A stretch of 9,490 bases of DNA from Elusimicrobiota bacterium. GTDB lineage: Bacteria; Elusimicrobiota; Elusimicrobia; UBA1565; UBA9628. The stretch spans positions 1 through 9,490 of the forward strand of contig JAQUNT010000053.1 of the NCBI GenBank assembly GCA_028717525.1. The letters run 5' to 3'. A model generated the notes under the pieces. The model did not search any database. It saw nothing but the letters and a program-made list of their open reading frames with translations, and had not been told where the DNA came from. Every line of letters starts with the position of its first letter. The first letter of the stretch is position 1. Positions 6,810 through 9,490 of the stretch are shown one piece after another. A program made the translations under genes and the position numbers.

Positions 6810-7736
6810 CTAACGGCTCTTCGGCGCCCGCGCGCAGACCACGTAATGCAGATGGCCGTTGGCGCAGTGGTAGTCGCCTTTCCTGACCGCGGCCAGCAAA
6901 GCCCGGCCTTCTTGACGGATGCGGCGGCGATGCTCGGAGAACTCCCGGACGCTGCCGCCCCCGGCGAGGAAGAACCTGCGCGTCTCATCCGCAGCGTCTA
7001 TGCCTACCTCGCGTTGGATCCAGTCTTCGATCTGCTTGAGGAACACTTTCTGTTCGAGTGCGGCGTAAGGCGGGAAAAGCGGGATGAGCTTGTCGTTAAG
7101 GCTCGCCGAAATATCCCGGCAGCCCAGCCCGGCCAGCCAGCCGGGCAACAGGTCTCCCATGGAATTGTCGCCCAGGCCCAATGCCCGTTTGCCCCGCTCG
7201 CAGAGCAGCTCGAAGCGCAGGCGCGCCAAGGTGGTCTGCACGCTCTCTTCGTGGTTGATGCTGCTGAGCACGCCGCCGCTGACGCGGTTGTTCGGTTCGG
7301 CGGCCAGCAGCCAGCCGCCGGGCCTTAGGACTCGCAGCATTTCGGCCAGTACGAGCTTGGGTTCCCGGACGTGCATGAGCACGGTCTGGCAAGTGACCAG
7401 GTCGAAGCTCCCATCAGGGAAAGGCAGGGTCTCGGCCGCAGCGGTCTGATAGCTCAGGCGCCGGCCTAAGCCCGCCTGCCGTGCGCGCCGCGCTGCCAGC
7501 TCCACCCATTTGGCCTCACGGTCCACGCCGATGAGCTTGGAGCCGGCGGGGAGGACCTTGATGAGAGCGCGGCTCCAGTGGCCGACGCCGCAGCCCACGT
7601 CCAGCGCGCACCGCGCGCGGCAGAAGCCCCAACGCCGCGCCAGCAAGGCCAGGTAATCGTGGTTCCACCAATAGTCGCGCCAATCTCCGAAGAATTCAGC
7701 GGAATGCGGCCGACTGGACGCATGAGGCTTGGTCAT
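6810..7736 (-). CDS. SAM-dependent class I methyltransferase
   Basis: A 308-residue protein with the motifs of class I (Methyltransf_11/25-type) methyltransferases in residues about 40-150. Motif I is ALDVGCGVGHW (44-54), the acidic ribose-binding end of strand 2 is LIGVDRE (68-74), then come PFPDGSFDLVTCQ (105-117) and the post-motif VLRPGGWLLAAEP (136-148). The substrate is unknown. Residues 150-308 have no motif I can name and probably form the substrate-specific part; the end CANGHLHYVVCARAP looks like a returning beta-hairpin of the core sheet. There is no signal peptide, so it should be cytoplasmic. It appears to be a single-gene unit. The first ATG follows a perfect TATAAT by 6 nt and the next in-frame ATG is over 120 codons on, so a leaderless start at 7736 is the simplest reading. 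It might alkylate a small molecule, quinone or lipid; none can be chosen. Confidence 0.88.
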   Translation of the reverse strand: MTKPHASSRPHSAEFFGDWRDYWWNHDYLALLARRWGFCRARCALDVGCGVGHWSRALIKVLPAGSKLIGVDREAKWVELAARRARQAGLGRRLSYQTAAAETLPFPDGSFDLVTCQTVLMHVREPKLVLAEMLRVLRPGGWLLAAEPNNRVSGGVLSSINHEESVQTTLARLRFELLCERGKRALGLGDNSMGDLLPGWLAGLGCRDISASLNDKLIPLFPPYAALEQKVFLKQIEDWIQREVGIDAADETRRFFLAGGGSVREFSEHRRRIRQEGRALLAAVRKGDYHCANGHLHYVVCARAPKSR

Positions 7737-7742
7737 GCGGCG

Positions 7743-7748
7743 ATTATA
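7743..7748 (-). promoter_or_regulatory. -10 box of the methyltransferase gene
   Basis: A perfect TATAAT on the minus strand lies 6 nt upstream of the methyltransferase ATG (7734-7736). Transcription would start at or next to the A of the ATG, leaving no room for an SD. No -35 box is visible 16-18 nt further upstream. Confidence 0.6.
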
Positions 7749-7808
7749 GCGGAAAACCAGGCGGCTCTATGAGTGGGACCCGCAATTCTCCGTCGAGAAA
7801 CTGAAAAA

Positions 7809-7898
7809 TGGCGGAAGGGGGGGGATTCGAACCCCCGAGGGGCGTTAACCCCTAACAGTTTTCGAGACTGTCCGTTTCAACCGCTCACGCACCCTTCC
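7809..7898 (-). tRNA. tRNA-Ser (anticodon CGA)
   Basis: A class II tRNA of 90 nt including encoded CCA (7809-7811). The acceptor stem is GGAAGGG/CCCTTCC with discriminator G. The anticodon stem ACAGT/ACTGT holds the loop CTCGAAA (anticodon CGA, codon TCG), a long variable arm pairs AGGGG with CCCCT, and the T arm has GGGGGTTCGAATCCCCC. The long variable arm together with the anticodon gives serine identity. A -10 box lies 18 nt upstream and a run of five T follows directly after CCA on the transcribed strand, so it may end by itself before the methyltransferase promoter. Confidence 0.97.
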
Positions 7899-7916
7899 AG
7901 ATCGGGTTGATACGAG

Positions 7917-7922
7917 ATTATA
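7917..7922 (-). promoter_or_regulatory. -10 box of the tRNA-Ser gene
   Basis: A perfect TATAAT on the minus strand, 18 nt before the tRNA 5' end, predicts a start near 7910 and a leader of about 12 nt. The region where a -35 box would sit (about 7940-7945) is occupied by the terminator-like hairpin and reads CCCGAC, unlike TTGACA. Confidence 0.65.
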
Positions 7923-7927
7923 GCAGA

Positions 7928-7956
7928 AGCGGGGCCGCCGTCGGGGCGGCCCCGCT
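7928..7956 (-). terminator. Strong GC hairpin after the Cys-rich protein gene
   Basis: A perfect 12-bp inverted repeat, AGCGGGGCCGCC (7928-7939) and GGCGGCCCCGCT (7945-7956), has a 5-nt loop. It starts about 20 nt past the stop of the minus-strand Cys-rich gene and is followed by TTCTGCT, a poor T run. It most likely ends or protects that transcript; it also overlaps the -35 zone of the tRNA-Ser promoter. Confidence 0.65.
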
Positions 7957-7978
7957 CGCGGACTTCCGAGGCCCCAGG

Positions 7979-8506
7979 TCAGGGCTTCTTCTGGACCGGC
8001 TCCGCCTTGGGGGCCGCGGGCTCGGACATGGCCGCCCGCTTCTCCTGCCGGAGCTTGCGCTTCTGGACCTGGATGTCGATGCGGTCGTAGACGATCTTGC
8101 AGCGCGGGCCCAGCTCCTCGGCGTGGCCCTTCAGGCACTTGGCCACGCGGCCCTCGCCCTCCGGGACGTCCTTGCAGAACCGGTCGATCTCGGCCGAGCA
8201 GGCCTCCTTGGCCTTCTCCAGCCGCTTGCCCACGCGCGCCTTGATGTTCTCGCGCATCCGCCGGCAGGGCTCGGAGAGCTCCGCATCGTGCTCCTTCATG
8301 CACTTCATGCGCGCCGCGCGGTCGCCGGCGTCCTTGCAGAATTTCTGCATGTCATCCTGGCACGGTCCGCCCTTGCGCTCCGGGCTGGCGGCGGGCTGGG
8401 CCGGCTCCTTGGGCGCCGGCTGCGGCTGTGCGGCGGCGGGCGAGACGAACATCCAAGCGGCGGCCAACGCCGCGAGCACGGGCATGAATCTCTTTGCGTT
8501 CTTCAT
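7979..8506 (-). CDS. Secreted protein with two GLG1-like four-cysteine repeats
   Basis: A 175-residue protein with a clear Sec signal peptide: basic MKNAKR, hydrophobic core, and an AAA-Q cleavage region near residue 26. A Pro/Ala/Gln linker (27-46) follows. Two copies of a four-cysteine repeat come next: Cys49, 57, 69, 81 and Cys103, 111, 124, 136, with spacing C-x7-C-x11/12-C-x11-C. Both share the patterns KFC/RFC-KD and CMKEHDAEL/CLKGHAEEL. This resembles the cysteine-rich GLG1 repeat (PF00839), known from Golgi glycoprotein 1 and found in many bacterial periplasmic proteins without known function. The even cysteine number and export suggest disulfides. The tail is Lys/Arg-rich, then Ala/Pro/Lys. 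GGAGG (8516-8520) 9 nt before the ATG supports the start. It begins 17 nt after the DUF4404-like gene and probably shares its transcript. Confidence 0.85.
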   Translation of the reverse strand: MKNAKRFMPVLAALAAAWMFVSPAAAQPQPAPKEPAQPAASPERKGGPCQDDMQKFCKDAGDRAARMKCMKEHDAELSEPCRRMRENIKARVGKRLEKAKEACSAEIDRFCKDVPEGEGRVAKCLKGHAEELGPRCKIVYDRIDIQVQKRKLRQEKRAAMSEPAAPKAEPVQKKP

Positions 8507-8523
8507 CTGTTGGGGCCTCCCTG

Positions 8524-8856
8524 CTATATTCCGATGCGGGCCAGCATGGTGCAGATCTCGTTGACGATGCCGACGAGTTTGGGATGCGAGACCTCGAAGC
8601 CTTCCGAAGACAGCGCCAGGCCTTCGACCGAGTGCTTCATCAGGGCCGGGGACTTGTCCTGGCGGGTGGCCTCGTGGGCCGCCATGTCGGCGAGGCTGGC
8701 GATGCTGTGGGCGTGCTCCTCGTGCGTCTCGGAGAGCCGCCCCACCTCGCTCTTCAGCGCGGAGAGCAAGGACAGGAGCTCGGTCCGGTCCTGCCCTTTC
8801 AGGGCGTCCAGCCGGCGGATGGCGTCTTCCATCTTCTTGACCGTGTCGTCGAGCAT
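8524..8856 (-). CDS. DUF4404-like small helical protein
   Basis: A 110-residue, almost wholly helical, soluble protein. Its last third, FEVSHPKLVGIVNEICTMLA then RIGI, matches the pattern I recall for DUF4404 (PF14357), small proteins ending in a SHP motif, an amphipathic helix and LGI/IGI. The N-terminal half, MLDDTVKKMEDAIRRLDAL and onwards, is a charged heptad-like helix. No catalytic motif is seen; the function is unknown. A longer frame could begin at 8895, but that ATG lies only 2 nt from the TATAAT box, so it would fall at or before the transcription start. The ATG at 8856 has AGGAG (8863-8867) 6 nt upstream and fits family length better, so it is preferred. It is the first gene of a two-gene unit with the secreted Cys-rich protein. 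Confidence 0.75.
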   Translation of the reverse strand: MLDDTVKKMEDAIRRLDALKGQDRTELLSLLSALKSEVGRLSETHEEHAHSIASLADMAAHEATRQDKSPALMKHSVEGLALSSEGFEVSHPKLVGIVNEICTMLARIGI

Positions 8857-8862
8857 GGCAAT

Positions 8863-8867
8863 CTCCT
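8863..8867 (-). promoter_or_regulatory. Ribosome binding site deciding the DUF4404-like start
   Basis: AGGAG on the minus strand, 6 nt before the ATG at 8856. It lies about 25-30 nt after the predicted transcription start, as in a normal leader, and argues against the in-frame ATG at 8895. Confidence 0.75.
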
Positions 8868-8897
8868 GGTCACATAGTCTGGGCGCGAATGACATCC

Positions 8898-8903
8898 ATT
8901 ATA
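8898..8903 (-). promoter_or_regulatory. -10 box of the DUF4404-like/Cys-rich unit
   Basis: A perfect TATAAT on the minus strand in the short gap after the peptidase stop codon (8911-8913). The predicted transcription start is near 8891, giving a leader of about 35 nt to the ATG at 8856. No -35 box is visible; that region lies inside the end of the peptidase gene and is GC-rich. Confidence 0.6.
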
Positions 8904-8910
8904 CCGATTC

Positions 8911-9490
8911 TCAGCGGTCCCGGCGGGCCCGCACCCAGCCTCCGCGGCCGAAGGCCGCGGTCTCGCGCGCCATGGCCTTGAGCAGGGCCTCGTCCGGGAC
9001 CCAGTAGGGCTCGTACCACTGCCGGTCCACGTCGAAGATGAGGACTCTCTTCCGGGCCGCGTCGTAGGCGCCGATCGGCGAGATGTGCGGATAGGGGCCG
9101 CCCTCGGCCAAGGTCAAGTCGTCCTGCGCGAAATGGACCAAGATGAGGTCGTCCGCGTCCTTCTCGTTCTCGACCAAGGCTCGGCGGAAAGCTTTGAGTC
9201 CCGCCTCGCCGAGCGTCACCGCGAACTTGTCCCGGCTGTAGGCCTTGAATCCCGCCCGCATGAATGCCGCGAGCTGGGTCAGCGTCAGGCCGTGCCGGCC
9301 CGCGAGCCCGGGCGGCGAGAGCAGAGCCTGCCAGTCGCCCTTGACCTTGTCCAGGAGCTCCTCCTGCGTGATGTTCCGTTCCTGGTCGCTGCGCGGCCGG
9401 TCCGCGTTGAGCAGGGCGTTGAGCGCCATGGAGACCGAGGCCGCGCCGCAGGAGTAGGCATCGGACTGGGGCACGTAGAACGAGTTCAAG
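8911..9490 (-). CDS. Phytochelatin-synthase-like cysteine peptidase (C83 family), 5' end outside window
   Basis: About 192 visible residues of a papain-like C83 domain. The nucleophile region is QSDAYSCGAASVSMALNAL (Cys14 of the visible part). PHISPIGAYD carries the His (135), and VLIFDVDRQWYEPYWVP carries the Asp (153), with the family's Trp-Val-Pro after it. The His-Asp spacing of 18 equals that of known phytochelatin synthases (plant His162/Asp180). Bacterial members generally cleave Gly from glutathione or act on glutathione conjugates; most lack the plant C-terminal domain, as here, where the protein ends soon after the catalytic domain. A TTG at 9487-9489 could start translation, but it lies only 13 codons before the catalytic Cys, and family members have tens of residues before it, often with a signal peptide. 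The true start is therefore probably beyond the right edge. The substrate is not provable from sequence. Confidence 0.85.
   Translation of the reverse strand, partial: LNSFYVPQSDAYSCGAASVSMALNALLNADRPRSDQERNITQEELLDKVKGDWQALLSPPGLAGRHGLTLTQLAAFMRAGFKAYSRDKFAVTLGEAGLKAFRRALVENEKDADDLILVHFAQDDLTLAEGGPYPHISPIGAYDAARKRVLIFDVDRQWYEPYWVPDEALLKAMARETAAFGRGGWVRARRDR

Noticed and set aside
6677..6988. 103-residue minus-strand frame reaching into the gene-free stretch
   Set aside because: It is mostly an out-of-frame reading of the methyltransferase end, with no SD and no recognisable domain.
8524..8895. Longer form of the DUF4404-like gene starting at 8895
   Set aside because: The TATAAT box is only 2 nt upstream of that ATG, so transcription should begin inside or after it; the SD-supported ATG at 8856 is preferred.
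1..9490. Possible mobile element, toxin-antitoxin, phage or CRISPR content
   Set aside because: I found no transposase or integrase motifs, no terminal repeats, no tandem repeat-spacer pattern and no tRNA-derived duplicate that would mark an attachment site.

Overview
The window is very GC-rich (roughly 70% by eye), densely coded bacterial DNA. Genes overlap or sit close together, Shine-Dalgarno (SD) sites are recognisable, and both tRNA genes encode their 3' CCA. A secretion signal, a TolA-like helical region and a GAF/HD-GYP protein fit a Gram-negative-type bacterium. I cannot fix the phylum from sequence alone. Elusimicrobiota or a deltaproteobacterial-type lineage are guesses. I see no insertion sequence, phage gene or CRISPR array; the window looks like ordinary chromosome with several poorly described genes.

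Left part (1-4636, + strand). The Pro/Ala-rich tail of an upstream gene is followed by a tight operon. First is a glycolate/D-lactate-type FAD dehydrogenase in which a full GlcD is fused to a shortened GlcE. It overlaps by 4 nt the Fe-S subunit glcF, which overlaps by 23 nt a GAF plus HD-GYP protein, probably a cyclic-di-GMP phosphodiesterase. The first two would oxidise a 2-hydroxy acid and pass electrons through Fe-S clusters to the respiratory chain. The third links the transcript to second-messenger signalling. A terminator-like hairpin closes the operon, followed at once by the promoter, gene and terminator of tRNA-Gly(GCC).

Middle part (4798-7736, - strand). A SEC-C zinc-motif protein is followed by an overlapping membrane-anchored composite protein with a GxSxG motif, a long Ala/Glu/Lys/Arg helix and a seven-cysteine C-terminal domain. 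A 312-nt stretch without a recognisable gene separates them from an upstream SAM-dependent methyltransferase, whose perfect -10 box lies so close to the ATG that the mRNA is probably leaderless.

Right part (7809-9490, - strand). tRNA-Ser(CGA) is preceded by a perfect 12-bp hairpin that ends a two-gene unit: a DUF4404-like small helical protein and a secreted protein with two four-cysteine repeats. The window ends inside a phytochelatin-synthase-like (C83) cysteine peptidase.

A regulatory theme recurs: the only four perfect TATAAT hexamers I found all sit immediately upstream of genes (tRNA-Gly, methyltransferase, tRNA-Ser, DUF4404-like gene), and none has a clear -35 box. They decide two start-site questions.
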